From Marinobacter antarcticus (lineage in GTDB: Bacteria > Pseudomonadota > Gammaproteobacteria > Pseudomonadales > Oleiphilaceae), in assembly GCF_011049865.1 (NCBI RefSeq), contig NZ_DRGY01000131.1, positions 1 to 39,581 of the forward strand: a stretch of DNA of 39,581 nucleotides. The letters are read 5' to 3'. Each line of letters begins with the position of its first letter. Position 1 is the first letter of the stretch. The position numbers were made by a program, and so were the translations under genes. Under the pieces are notes generated by a model. The model saw only the letters and a program-made list of their open reading frames with translations. It did no database searches and was not told the origin of the DNA. Positions 8,430 to 16,975 of the stretch are shown piece by piece.

Positions 8430-9329
8430 TCAGGAAACACGCTTTTCCTGATTTGGAACTATGACAATCACAATCAGCCCCACAACAGTGATCGCAATGC
8501 CTGTGATTTCCACTGCACTGAATGTCTCATCGAAAAACAGGGCCCCAATAAGTAAACCAAAGACCGGTGTCAGAAATGTAAACGGGTTAAGCTTGTTTAA
8601 AGGTGCTCTGGCCAGAAGCTCATACCAGAGCACAACCATTAACGCGGTTGCCGGAACCGCAAGCACGAAAACAACCCCGGCGAATGACCATGTCCAGTCA
8701 ACCTCAAAGCCTTCACCCGCCAATAAAGAGGCAACAAGCAGAAATGCTGCCCCTAGGATGAGCTGAATTCCCATCGGCCAGTACACATCCCCATCACCTG
8801 CCTGAAGCTTTAAAAGAACGTTACCGATTGCCGTTCCAACAGCGCCAAAAAGCACATATAGTACGCCTTCAAAACGATCCGTTCCAAAGTCAAAACTGGG
8901 TAAAGCAAGTACAACGACTCCGATAAAACCAACGAACAACCCCAAATACAATCGGACGGTCATTACTTCCTTAAGAATGAAAACCGATAGTATGGCGGCG
9001 AAGAGCGGTTGCGCATTCGCCAATACGGTTGCGACGCCGGGCCCTACATTACCCGCCCCGAGAAACATGCCGCCGAGGCCCATGCCCGTGTAACTGAAAC
9101 CAATCAACGCAAGCATAGCCAGACGTCGGAATGAATAACGGGGTTTGCGCCCCATTTTTAGTCCTATAATAATTAAACATGCACCCGCCAAGAATGCTCG
9201 CAGAGACGCGAACAACAAGGGAGGCGCGTCCGGCAACCCGACAGTGATGAACGGAAAGCAGATGGCCCAGAGAAGCGCGACAATCACCATTCCAACGATG
9301 ACTTGTGGCGAAAGTGATTTGGTTGTCAT
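8430..9329 (-). CDS. EamA/DMT-family transporter
   Basis: This 299-residue protein has ten predicted membrane helices in two EamA repeats, with GNVGPGVATVLANAQPLFAA in the first half and LNPFTFLTPVFGLLIGALFF in the second. Both are classic for the RhaT/YedA-like branch of metabolite exporters. The ATG at 9329 lies four bases after the DUF2933 stop and gives the usual family length. In-frame starts further upstream (9365, 9383, 9413) would overlap that gene and add a polar tail. Substrate is unknown. It belongs to the yncE-led minus-strand unit. Confidence 0.8.
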   Translation of the reverse strand: MTTKSLSPQVIVGMVIVALLWAICFPFITVGLPDAPPLLFASLRAFLAGACLIIIGLKMGRKPRYSFRRLAMLALIGFSYTGMGLGGMFLGAGNVGPGVATVLANAQPLFAAILSVFILKEVMTVRLYLGLFVGFIGVVVLALPSFDFGTDRFEGVLYVLFGAVGTAIGNVLLKLQAGDGDVYWPMGIQLILGAAFLLVASLLAGEGFEVDWTWSFAGVVFVLAVPATALMVVLWYELLARAPLNKLNPFTFLTPVFGLLIGALFFDETFSAVEITGIAITVVGLIVIVIVPNQEKRVS

Positions 9330-9333
9330 TACG

Positions 9334-9528
9334 TTACTTGTCACTTTTGTCAGATTGTCGTCCATGGTTACCGTGTCCCCCATGCATAAATTTATGGAGC
9401 AGAGGGCAGGCAAGAAGTATCAGCCAAGGCAGCGCGCCAAGCAGGTGACTTTTGTGGTCACTCCAGAGCAAGACCAGCGCAACCCCGACAAAAACTGCCA
9501 AAGTGATTTTATAACGTCGATCCATCAT
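9334..9528 (-). CDS. DUF2933-family small membrane protein
   Basis: A 64-residue peptide with a short basic start (MMDRRYK), two hydrophobic stretches (about 8-22 and 31-43), and a Gly/His tail HKFMHGGHGNHG. The central motif WSDHKSHLLGALPWLILLACPLLH is typical of DUF2933 proteins, usually found near copper or heavy-metal genes; I infer a metal link from the His-rich tail and this context. GAGAGAT precedes the ATG. It lies 42 bases after yncE and four bases before eamA in what looks like one transcript. Confidence 0.78.
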   Translation of the reverse strand: MMDRRYKITLAVFVGVALVLLWSDHKSHLLGALPWLILLACPLLHKFMHGGHGNHGRQSDKSDK

Positions 9529-9570
9529 TGATCTCTCTTGAAGACTCGGCGACAGCGTAAGAAAACAGCA

Positions 9571-10641
9571 TTAGTTAGCCTCAAGCGATATCTGATGGCC
9601 TATGCCTTCCAACGGAATCTCATCAATTATATCGAGGGATTCCGGGTCGAGCACCCATAGCTTGCCCTCTGCACGACTGGTCACCAATAGCTGGCCATCA
9701 TGGGGCGATACAGCCAAGTGATAGGGTGCCGGAGCCAGTGGCGCGCTGCGACGAGCTCCGCTGGCGAGCTCAATACGAACGATCCGGTTGCTGCCTTTGC
9801 TGGTTGCGAAAAGTATCTGGCCGTCGTTGCTCAAACCAACCCCGTGGGGTTCTCCCCCGATTTCGTAGGTTGCCGCCACGGCGCCGCTCGAAAGCTCAAC
9901 GACACTCACCTGACCAGATGCAACATCATTCACATAAAGCCGTTCATTGTCGGGAGCGAGCACCATATGTTCCGGGCCACCACCAACCCGCAAGTTGCGC
10001 TTGACGAACCAGTGCGTGGTGTCCACTTCGCTGATTGTGCCATTGCCACTATTGCTGACCAGTAGAGATTGCCCGTCGTCCGTTTCCACCACGTAATTGG
10101 GAGCCGGTCCCGTTGCCACGCTTTTAACCAGCTTTCCGGAATCCAGATCGACAATGCTGATACCGCCGCCCATGGGATGAGTGGATACGGCATAGCGACC
10201 GTCCGATGTCACCAGAACATGGTGTACCGGCCCCGGCACCTCCAATGTGCGAGCAATCGCATTGGTGGCAGTGTCCACCACATAGAGTAGCCCGGTATTC
10301 GATTCTTCCGATGCAGCAGCAGCCCCACCACCATGGTGAGCGGCGTGCTCGTCTTCGGTCACGCCTTCGGGGCGGCTGACGGGCTCCTCGCTTTCATGAG
10401 CAGTCAGGCTGCCTGCCACCAGGTACTGCCCGTCCGGGGTCAATGCCGAGCCATGGGTATTCACGGTTCCGGTCATTGAAGACGTCACCTGACGACTTTC
10501 CAGATCAATAACGCCCACGGAATCGGCCATTCCCATGGGAATAAACGCCCGGGTCGTGTCTGCGGCTGCCATCAGCGGCAAACTCATCGCAGCGCTGATT
10601 GTCAGTCCGGCAAGCCAACGTTTGCAAAACCGATGTTTCAT
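9571..10641 (-). CDS. YncE-like secreted beta-propeller protein
   Basis: This 356-residue protein has a signal peptide (cleavage near AAA-DTT, about residue 28) followed by repeated units of about 40 residues of the YVTN/YncE type, for example DSVGVIDLESRQV, GGISIVDLDSGKLV and NRIVRIELASG. It should fold as a seven-bladed periplasmic beta-propeller. A loop at about 83-115 is rich in Glu, His and Gly (EDEHAAHHGGG), suggesting metal binding. No catalytic function is evident. It heads a minus-strand unit and has a phased TTCAG repeat about 100 bases upstream of its start, the same signal as at three other units in the window. Confidence 0.8.
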   Translation of the reverse strand: MKHRFCKRWLAGLTISAAMSLPLMAAADTTRAFIPMGMADSVGVIDLESRQVTSSMTGTVNTHGSALTPDGQYLVAGSLTAHESEEPVSRPEGVTEDEHAAHHGGGAAAASEESNTGLLYVVDTATNAIARTLEVPGPVHHVLVTSDGRYAVSTHPMGGGISIVDLDSGKLVKSVATGPAPNYVVETDDGQSLLVSNSGNGTISEVDTTHWFVKRNLRVGGGPEHMVLAPDNERLYVNDVASGQVSVVELSSGAVAATYEIGGEPHGVGLSNDGQILFATSKGSNRIVRIELASGARRSAPLAPAPYHLAVSPHDGQLLVTSRAEGKLWVLDPESLDIIDEIPLEGIGHQISLEAN

Positions 10642-10742
10642 CGCGTCACCTATCTAGTATGAGGGGTTCAGTACAGTTTTCGATCCGGCTGACAAGGGGG
10701 TCGCCCGTGCGTGGTCATTACCTAGCAGTCCAACACACGAAG

Positions 10743-10760
10743 CTGAAATAGACCTGAAAA
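10743..10760 (-). promoter_or_regulatory. Phased direct repeat box 1 (upstream of yncE-like gene)
   Basis: In gene sense (minus) this reads TTTTCAG-GTCTA-TTTCAG: two TTCAG elements exactly 11 bases apart. A weak -10 hexamer TGGACT follows 10 bases after the box (10732-10727). The box also lies upstream of the plus-strand ATP-grasp gene, where a TATACT (10774-10779) sits 13 bases beyond it, so it could serve both directions. Such spacing is typical of PhoB/OmpR-family response regulator sites. Which regulator binds is unknown. Confidence 0.55.
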
Positions 10761-10842
10761 CAGTTGCCAAACATATACTTGTTTGACGAGAATCAAGGCC
10801 GAAACTACAGTCCAAACAACTTACTTACGCTATGGGCTCCAA

Positions 10843-12135
10843 ATGCAAAACGTAACCCAGGAAAACCAACGAACAGGCAATGCCCACGCAGACCGGCTTA
10901 ACCAGCAGTGCTACTGCGTCACCCTTGACCGCAAAGCTCTCACCGAGAGCCTCCGGACTCAATTTGTAGGCGCTGAAAGCGATCTATCAGCGGTTCCTGA
11001 ACTTCACCATCTTTTTTCAAACACCCCGGTTTTCGTTCCCCGCGCTGATATCGTGACGATGGAGCGAATCGTTCAGGCGATCGAATCAGTTGCCGAGCTT
11101 CCGCCTTATCAGGAACGCGTCCTATCTTGGGCCCCGGAAATTGCACGCTTCAATCCTGGCCCCATAGGGGCTTTCATGGGTTACGATTTTCACTTGGGCC
11201 CAGATGGCCCTCAGTTAATCGAGATCAATACCAATGCCGGCGGCGCGTTTTTGAACACGGTGCTGGCTCGGGCTCAACATCGATGCTGTGACCCATCTCA
11301 ACAGACCGCAGAAACCAAGCAGGCGCTGGATGGATTTGAGGACGCGGTGTTAGATATGTTTCAACGGGAGTGGCAAAAGCAGCGCACTGACTCGATGCCC
11401 AGCTGCCTGGCCATAGTGGATGATGCCCCTGAGAGCCAGTTCATGTTCCCCGAATTCCAGCTGGCCCAACAGCTACTCCAGGCCAGGGGCATCGATACCT
11501 TGATACTCGACCCGTCGGAGCTTGAATATGTCGGTGATGCCTTGACCGCAAGAGGCAAACCCATCGATATGGTGTACAACCGACTGGTGGACTTCGCACT
11601 GGACACCCCGACTCATGAGGCGCTAAGGCGCGCATATCTCGACGGCACAGTGGTAGTAACACCCAACCCGCGTGTGCATGCGCTCATGGCCGACAAACGA
11701 AACCTGATCCTACTGTCCGATCCCCAAACCCTTCGCGACTGGGGGTTGAATGAAACTGAAGCCGGATATCTGGCGAGCGCCGTACCCAAGACCCGCTTGG
11801 TTGCAGAATGCGACGCGGCAGAACTGTGGAATGCCCGTCGTGAGCTGTTCTTCAAGCCGGTTGCCGGCCATGGCAGTAAAGGCGTCTATCGGGGCAAAAA
11901 ATTGACCCGGCGCGTTTTCGAAAACATTCTTAAAGGCGACTATATCGCACAGAACTTCGTTCCTGCTGGGGAGCGAAACATGAAAATTGACGGTATCGTC
12001 ACCACCAGAAAGGTCGACATTCGCCTCTACACCTACGCGGGGAAACGTTTGCTCGCCGCAGCCCGTGTATACCAGGGCCAGACCACCAACTTTCGCACGC
12101 CTGGAGGTGGCTTTGCGCCCGTGTTTCAGCTGTGA
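10843..12135 (+). CDS. ATP-grasp-like ligase of unknown substrate
   Basis: A 430-residue protein with ATP-grasp-type motifs: LIEINTNAGG at about 125-134 and FKPVAGHGSKG at 337-347 (the nucleotide/phosphate loop type), then RKVDIRLYTYAGK. The order, with the metal-ligand-like IEINTN motif before the lysine-containing loop, suggests a permuted or composite ATP-grasp fold. Members join a carboxylate to an amine or thiol. The ATG at 10843 is used; a TTG at 10783 in frame would add twenty residues. The glutaredoxin-MauE gene follows on the same strand after its own promoter. Its last 18 codons recur, slightly diverged, at 13702-13755, a relic of a second copy. Substrate unknown. Confidence 0.65.
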   Translation: MQNVTQENQRTGNAHADRLNQQCYCVTLDRKALTESLRTQFVGAESDLSAVPELHHLFSNTPVFVPRADIVTMERIVQAIESVAELPPYQERVLSWAPEIARFNPGPIGAFMGYDFHLGPDGPQLIEINTNAGGAFLNTVLARAQHRCCDPSQQTAETKQALDGFEDAVLDMFQREWQKQRTDSMPSCLAIVDDAPESQFMFPEFQLAQQLLQARGIDTLILDPSELEYVGDALTARGKPIDMVYNRLVDFALDTPTHEALRRAYLDGTVVVTPNPRVHALMADKRNLILLSDPQTLRDWGLNETEAGYLASAVPKTRLVAECDAAELWNARRELFFKPVAGHGSKGVYRGKKLTRRVFENILKGDYIAQNFVPAGERNMKIDGIVTTRKVDIRLYTYAGKRLLAAARVYQGQTTNFRTPGGGFAPVFQL

Positions 12136-12166
12136 TAACCGACCTCTTGCACATCACGTCAGGTGA

Positions 12167-12195
12167 TTGAACTATTAAAAAAGGTTGCCTACACT
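12167..12195 (+). promoter_or_regulatory. Sigma-70-type promoter for the leader ORF and glutaredoxin gene
   Basis: TTGAAC (12167-12172) and TACACT (12190-12195) are separated by exactly 17 bases, a good housekeeping promoter. The expected transcription start is about 12202-12203, which coincides with the GTG of a small ORF. It lies between the ATP-grasp stop and the glutaredoxin-MauE gene. Confidence 0.6.
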
Positions 12196-12202
12196 TTTTA
12201 CC

Positions 12203-12316
12203 GTGAACCCTGAGTTCCCCGCAATCGAAGCGCGCGACGGCCGCGATCTGATTTTTCACCTGATGACTGAGCCATCGTTCCGCGTAGGCTTCGGCGGCAA
12301 ATGGCCCTGCAACTGA
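12203..12316 (+). CDS. Possible 37-residue leader peptide
   Basis: A GTG-started frame encodes 37 residues beginning MNPEFPAIEARDGRDLIFHL and ending FGGKWPCN. About three quarters of codons end in G or C, as in real genes here. Its stop overlaps the ribosome site of the glutaredoxin gene. The GTG falls at the predicted transcript start, so translation would have to be leaderless. It could be a regulatory leader or the tail of a decayed gene. No family recognised. Confidence 0.35.
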   Translation: MNPEFPAIEARDGRDLIFHLMTEPSFRVGFGGKWPCN

Positions 12317-12326
12317 AGGAGGCTTT

Positions 12327-13082
12327 ATGTCTAGCGATACTCAAATGAAGAAGGCCGCTCTGTATCGGATGGTTATGCCTGGACATACCTGCCCTTTCGG
12401 CCTGAAATCCAAAGACCTGCTGGAGCGTGAAGGCTTCGAGGTTGAGGACCACTACCTGGAGACCCGCGAAAATACGGACGCCTTCATGCGCGAGCATGAC
12501 GTCAAGACTACGCCACAGACTTTCATTGACGATGAGCGGATCGGTGGCTATGACGACCTTCAGGTCTATTTCGGCAAAAAAGACCCAGACACCGACAACA
12601 CAACGTATCAGCCGATTATCGCGTTGTTCTCGATCGCGGCACTGCTTGCGCTTGCTTTTTCCTGGGTTGCACTACCATCGATGTTTGTATGGCAGACGCT
12701 GGGTTGGTTCATCTCGATTTCCATGGTTCTGCTGGGCCTACAAAAGTTGAAAGATATCGAGAGTTTCTCGACTATGTTCCTGAATTACGATCTGCTGGCA
12801 AAGCGCTGGGTGCGCTATGGCTATGCCTATCCGTTCGTCGAGACGGGCGCGGGCCTTCTTATGACGGCGACGATCATGCCGTGGCTGTCGATCCCCGGCG
12901 CGCTTTTTATCGGCACGGTGGGCGCGGTGTCGGTCATCAAAGCCGTCTACATCGACAAGCGCGAGCTGAAGTGCGCCTGTGTCGGTGGCGACAGCAACGT
13001 TCCGCTGGGCTTCGTGTCCCTGACCGAAAACCTTATGATGGTCGGCATGGCGGTGGTGATGACCATCGTGACCTTCACCTAG
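12327..13082 (+). CDS. Glutaredoxin-MauE/DoxX-like membrane fusion protein
   Basis: This 251-residue protein has an N-terminal glutaredoxin domain (about 8-85) with the active-site stretch HTCPFGLKS (Cys22) and the cis-proline motif TTPQTF. Four membrane segments of MauE/DoxX type follow (about 95-250). A CxC (ELKCACVGG) lies in a loop near the C-terminus. The glutaredoxin has a single active-site cysteine, as in monothiol forms. MauE-like proteins pass reducing power across the membrane, so the fusion may relay electrons to periplasmic thiols; that role is inference. AAGGAGG lies five bases before the ATG. The preceding ATP-grasp gene may supply a thiol compound it uses. Confidence 0.8.
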   Translation: MSSDTQMKKAALYRMVMPGHTCPFGLKSKDLLEREGFEVEDHYLETRENTDAFMREHDVKTTPQTFIDDERIGGYDDLQVYFGKKDPDTDNTTYQPIIALFSIAALLALAFSWVALPSMFVWQTLGWFISISMVLLGLQKLKDIESFSTMFLNYDLLAKRWVRYGYAYPFVETGAGLLMTATIMPWLSIPGALFIGTVGAVSVIKAVYIDKRELKCACVGGDSNVPLGFVSLTENLMMVGMAVVMTIVTFT

Positions 13083-13100
13083 CGCCCCTTCGACTAGGGC

Positions 13101-13128
13101 GCGCCCACCCGCCCGCGCCCACCCGCCC
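13101..13128. repeat. GC-rich 14-bp tandem repeat, two copies
   Basis: GCGCCCACCCGCCC occurs at 13101-13114 and again at 13115-13128, followed by GCGGGC. Just before it, GCGCCC (13082-13087) pairs with GGGCGC (13097-13102) after the glutaredoxin stop. No T-run follows, so termination is uncertain. Confidence 0.6.
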
Positions 13129-13139
13129 GCGGGCAACCG

Positions 13140-13256
13140 ATGGCCTTGGCGATTGCGCTGGCGGCGATCGTGGTCGCCGTCTGCATTACATTACAGCCCG
13201 CTTCGAAACCAACCACCCAAGAAACATCCATCTTGTGGAATAGGCTGAAAACATAG
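13140..13256 (+). CDS. Short hydrophobic ORF, doubtful
   Basis: This frame encodes 38 residues with one membrane-like helix (MALAIALAAIVVAVCITLQ) and a polar tail. There is no ribosome site and the region is surrounded by gene debris. It may be the start of a lost gene. It overlaps the end of the frameshifted minus-strand membrane gene. Confidence 0.2.
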   Translation: MALAIALAAIVVAVCITLQPASKPTTQETSILWNRLKT

Positions 13257-13627
13257 GCAAGACCACCCACTGGGCGAGAGGCAGTATTCCGGTGCCGGTC
13301 ACAGCAAGTTCGGGCATCCGTTCATTGTAACTCCATCGTTGTCCGTCTCCCGTCGCCCAATACTCAAAAATAATCGTCACGATCAGTCCGACATGGAGAT
13401 AAACCGACAGAGTCGAGCGGCTCCAGGATTTTGCCACCCAGAACCAGTCCCTAGATAAACATGCCGCCATTGTGTAAGCGCCAAAAGCTATATTCGCATC
13501 TCCGAGAGTCGCACGTGTGCAAAGCCAGACTACATCCCAGTGACGCGCTTCGCGTCATACCAAAGAAAAACGGTACTTGTGCCATTTCCCAAAAAAAATG
13601 CAGAAAGAAGCTTACGCTCCAGACCAT
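13186..13627 (-). pseudogene. Frameshifted four-helix membrane protein gene
   Basis: Two minus-strand frames join into one membrane protein. The first part reads MVWSVSFFLHFFWEMAQVPF then FFGM; the second, in another frame, runs HWDVVWLCTRATLGDANIAF and on through MAACLSRDWFWVAKSW, VYLHVGLIVTIIFEYWATGD and PLAQWVVLPMFSAYSTRW. The switch is needed near 13545-13560, within a GC-rich stretch (GACGCGAAGCGCGTC) that can fold on itself. The protein has about four hydrophobic segments and no family I can name. A sequencing or assembly error is possible, but neighbouring debris supports true decay. Confidence 0.6.
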
Positions 13628-13701
13628 TAGAACGGGCGCGGCTGCGGCCCCTGGCCGGCGGGAAATATTTAGAACGACCACTGGACCTCCAGTAGCGCTA
13701 G

Positions 13702-13755
13702 ACCACCAACTTTCGTAAACCTGGCGGTGGCTTCGCGCCGGTGCTTCAGGTGTGA
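13702..13755 (+). pseudogene. Relic of a second ATP-grasp gene (3' end only)
   Basis: Seventeen codons, TTNFRKPGGGFAPVLQV and a stop, match the last codons of the intact ATP-grasp gene (TTNFRTPGGGFAPVFQL, stop at 12135) with three differences. The DNA is also similar but not identical. It shows that another, diverged copy of this gene once ended here and was lost or recombined away. Confidence 0.75.
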
Positions 13756-13825
13756 ATAATTACCTCACACCGATTTCTTCCCGCACAACGCGAAACCACG
13801 ATTTACAGACTAGCCTGGCGAGGCA

Positions 13826-16231
13826 TCAGATTTTCTCACGTCGTAAACGTAAGGCGTTCATTACCACAGAGAGGGAGGACGCACTCATTGCAAAAGCGGC
13901 AAAAATCGGGCCGATGAGAATGCCGGTAAAGGGGTAGAGAATGCCTGCAGCAATGGGAACACCCGCACCGTTGTATACCAGCGCAAAAAACAGGTTTTGT
14001 TTGATATTGCGCATCGTTGCAACCGAAAGTTTTCGGGCGCGGACAATCCCGTCCAGATTCCCCTTCACCAGCGTAAACCCGGCGCTTTCAATAGCGACGT
14101 CTGCACCTGTGCCCATCGCAATGCCCACATCCGCCTGAGCAAGAGCAGGCGCATCGTTCACACCGTCTCCCGCCATGGCTACTTTTTTCCCCTGACTTTG
14201 AAGTTCGCTGATAATCCTGGCTTTGTCTTCTGGCAGAACATCCGCCCGGATCTCATCGATGCCTAACTTCGCGGCAACAGCCTTAGCAGTTCGCTCGTTA
14301 TCACCGGTTGCCATAATAATTCGGAAACCCAGTTCATGAAGTGCCCGCAGCGCCGCCGGAGTCGTTTCTTTAACCGGGTCAGCTACGCTGACGAGGCCGG
14401 CTACCGCACCATCCAATACGACGAACATCACTGTTTCACCTTCGTCTCGTCGGGTGTTGGCAACCTCAACCAGATGGCCACCATCCAGCCCCAGCTCCTC
14501 CAGCATCTTGGCATTTCCCAGTGCCACCGGCTTGCCGTCAACCACACCTTTGACGCCCTTCCCTGTTACGGCCTCAAAATCATCAGCCTTACCGAGGGCG
14601 ACATTACGCGCTTCGGCACCGGCTACAATCGCTTCCGCCAGAGGATGCTCAGAGCCCTTCTCCAGCGTGCCCGCCAGCCGCAAAACCTCTGTTTCATCAT
14701 GGCCTGACTCTGGCAACACCGCTACGAGTTTGGGCTTTCCTTCCGTCAAGGTGCCGGTTTTGTCGACAATCAATGTATCAACCTTGGCGAAGCGCTCCAA
14801 GGCTTCCGCGTTCTTTATAAGCACACCCAATTGTGCTCCACGACCAGTCGCGGTCATGATAGACATGGGGGTTGCAAGCCCCAAAGCGCACGGGCAGGCA
14901 ATAATCAACACGGCAACCGCTGACACCAACGCATAGGACAGCGCCGGCGCTGGACCCCAGATCGCCCAGGCGATAAAAGACAGCACCGCTATCCCAATAA
15001 CGGCCGGTACAAATTTGCCGGCCACCATGTCAGCGAACTTTTGGATTGGAGCACGGCTGCGCTGGGCATTGGCGACCATCTCAACAATCTGGCTCAGCGT
15101 GGTATCCGTCCCTACGCGGGTTGCTTCCATTACTAGGCTGCCGGTTCCATTGATCGTGGCTCCGGTGACCTTGTCACCGCCCACCTTTTCTACCGGCACT
15201 GGTTCACCGGATATCATGGATTCATCAATGGACGACCGGCCTTCAACAACCACGCCGTCTACCGGCACTTTATCACCAGGGCGTACACGCAAGTGGTCAC
15301 CAACTTTTACATCTTCCAGGGGAACTTCTGCTTCGGTGCCGTCTGGCCTGATCAGTCGTGCCGTTTTGGCGGCCATATCGAGCAGCGCACGGATGGCCTT
15401 ACCCGTGCCTTCGCGCGCACGAAGTTCCATCAACTGGCCAAGCAGAACCAGCGTCACGATAACGGCAGCCGCTTCAAAGTAGACCCCGACATGACCACCT
15501 GCTCCGCGGAATCCGTCCGGAAATATATCCGGCACCAGCACCGCAACAATACTGAAAATATAGGCGGCACCTACACCCATAGCAATCAAACTGAACATGT
15601 TCAGGTTCATGGTGCGAAACGAATTATAGCCACGGGTAAAGAACGGCCAGCCTGACCACAGAATCACCGGTGTCGCCAGTACCAGCTCAATCCACTGTGA
15701 CGTGCGTTCACCAAAAAAGTCGCGAATTGCCATGATGCCCACGAACGGGGCCATGGTCAGAATCAGCAGTGGTATAGAGAAGGCCAACGCAACCCAGAAG
15801 CGACGGGTGAAATCTATAAGTTCCGGGTTGGGGCTCTCATCCCCCACCGCGGCAGATTCAACCTCCAACCCCATTCCACAGAGCGGGCAGGCCCCGGGTT
15901 TGACCTGACGGACCTGAGGATGCATGGGGCAGGTGTATACCGTTCCCTCATAACCGGTGGGTACCTTGTTGTACTTTGGATCATCGTCTGATGCTTTCGT
16001 ATCGCTACCAGAATGGTGATGGCTTGCGTCACCTCCAGACTGATGATGACACGCATGATCAGAGTGCGCCTTGCCACCACCGTCTTCTCGTGGGACAAGA
16101 TGCATCCCGCACTTCGGGCAATCCCCGGGCTTATCCGAGACCACTTCGGGGTGCATCGGACAGGTGTATTTTATGGCAGCCGCACTGGGCACTGACGCCC
16201 CGGAACTGGCTGTGCTATTTTTTGAAGACAT
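13826..16231 (-). CDS. copA: Cu+-exporting P1B-type ATPase with two N-terminal heavy-metal-binding domains
   Basis: This 801-residue protein carries two HMBD-type zinc-ribbon-like modules ([20 protein letters not shown] at about 22-41; [20 protein letters not shown] at about 99-118) separated by a His-rich linker (ACHHQ, SHHHS). Then come eight membrane segments, SGEP at 341-344, the CPC ion motif in [11 protein letters not shown] (446-448), the phosphorylated Asp490 in DKTGT, SEHP, and [10 protein letters not shown] in the seventh and [15 protein letters not shown] in the last helix indicate Cu+ (P1B-1) rather than Zn. It exports copper to the periplasm. It is the last gene of the operon starting at 23695. 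Its sister (34488-36794) has a different N-terminus. Confidence 0.92.
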   Translation of the reverse strand: MSSKNSTASSGASVPSAAAIKYTCPMHPEVVSDKPGDCPKCGMHLVPREDGGGKAHSDHACHHQSGGDASHHHSGSDTKASDDDPKYNKVPTGYEGTVYTCPMHPQVRQVKPGACPLCGMGLEVESAAVGDESPNPELIDFTRRFWVALAFSIPLLILTMAPFVGIMAIRDFFGERTSQWIELVLATPVILWSGWPFFTRGYNSFRTMNLNMFSLIAMGVGAAYIFSIVAVLVPDIFPDGFRGAGGHVGVYFEAAAVIVTLVLLGQLMELRAREGTGKAIRALLDMAAKTARLIRPDGTEAEVPLEDVKVGDHLRVRPGDKVPVDGVVVEGRSSIDESMISGEPVPVEKVGGDKVTGATINGTGSLVMEATRVGTDTTLSQIVEMVANAQRSRAPIQKFADMVAGKFVPAVIGIAVLSFIAWAIWGPAPALSYALVSAVAVLIIACPCALGLATPMSIMTATGRGAQLGVLIKNAEALERFAKVDTLIVDKTGTLTEGKPKLVAVLPESGHDETEVLRLAGTLEKGSEHPLAEAIVAGAEARNVALGKADDFEAVTGKGVKGVVDGKPVALGNAKMLEELGLDGGHLVEVANTRRDEGETVMFVVLDGAVAGLVSVADPVKETTPAALRALHELGFRIIMATGDNERTAKAVAAKLGIDEIRADVLPEDKARIISELQSQGKKVAMAGDGVNDAPALAQADVGIAMGTGADVAIESAGFTLVKGNLDGIVRARKLSVATMRNIKQNLFFALVYNGAGVPIAAGILYPFTGILIGPIFAAFAMSASSLSVVMNALRLRREKI

Positions 16232-16306
16232 AATTCGCCCATCCTTTTAGTTATCATCTTCAATCCAGAAGATCAGATTTAAAACTTTTCGCCCAAGACA
16301 ACCAGG

Positions 16307-16975
16307 TCACTCCCTATCGTTATCACGGCTGTCCCGCGAAGCAGACGCGAGTCTGCGCCACTGTCCCCAGCGAGGAATGAACATCGGTACCTGCTGTTGA
16401 TAGACTCGGTATTCTTCACCAAACTGCTTCAGTACCTGTTGCTCCTCGCGTCGAGCCAACCATGTGTAAACAAGAACAATGACTGGAAACAGGCCGATCG
16501 AGAACAGCGTTGGCCAATGCACCACGCCTTCGCCGAACAGAGCAATAAACAGTCCCGTGTACTGCGGATGCCGTACATACGCATACAGCCCGTCTGTCAC
16601 CAGACGATTTTCCCCGCGAGCCTTGTGAACCTGACGCCATCCCTGAATAAAAAGCCCTATCCCCGTAAAGGCAAGCGCATAACCAAGCAACATTGAGATC
16701 AACATGCCGGTTTCGCCAAGCCCTACCAGGGTCGACCATAAGCTGGCGCTTATATACTCGCTGTCCAGACCGAAAAAGCGCACCAACAAATAGATGGTGA
16801 GCGGAAACCCGTACATTTCGGCATAAAGCGCAATGATAAAGGCCTGTACCACCCCGGCGCCGGCCCATTCCCGCCAGTTCTTCGGAGCGAAATAACGATA
16901 GAAGAACCAGGACACCAATACGATAACGATCAGTGTGATGCCCCAGGCTCCAGCGTGATTGAATGATTCATTCAT
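16307..16975 (-). CDS. Isoprenylcysteine methyltransferase-like (ICMT/PEMT fold) membrane protein
   Basis: A 222-residue protein with five or six membrane segments and the ICMT/PEMT signature VTDGLYAYVRHPQYTGLF (about 140-157), then RREEQQVLKQFGEEYRVYQQ. This fold binds S-adenosylmethionine and methylates lipids or membrane thiols; many bacterial members near metal genes have no known substrate. The ATG at 16975 overlaps the stop of the phosphoketolase-like gene by eight bases, suggesting coupling. A longer in-frame start at 17050 would lie inside that gene and is rejected. The Cu+-ATPase follows 75 bases downstream. Confidence 0.8.
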   Translation of the reverse strand: MNESFNHAGAWGITLIVIVLVSWFFYRYFAPKNWREWAGAGVVQAFIIALYAEMYGFPLTIYLLVRFFGLDSEYISASLWSTLVGLGETGMLISMLLGYALAFTGIGLFIQGWRQVHKARGENRLVTDGLYAYVRHPQYTGLFIALFGEGVVHWPTLFSIGLFPVIVLVYTWLARREEQQVLKQFGEEYRVYQQQVPMFIPRWGQWRRLASASRDSRDNDRE

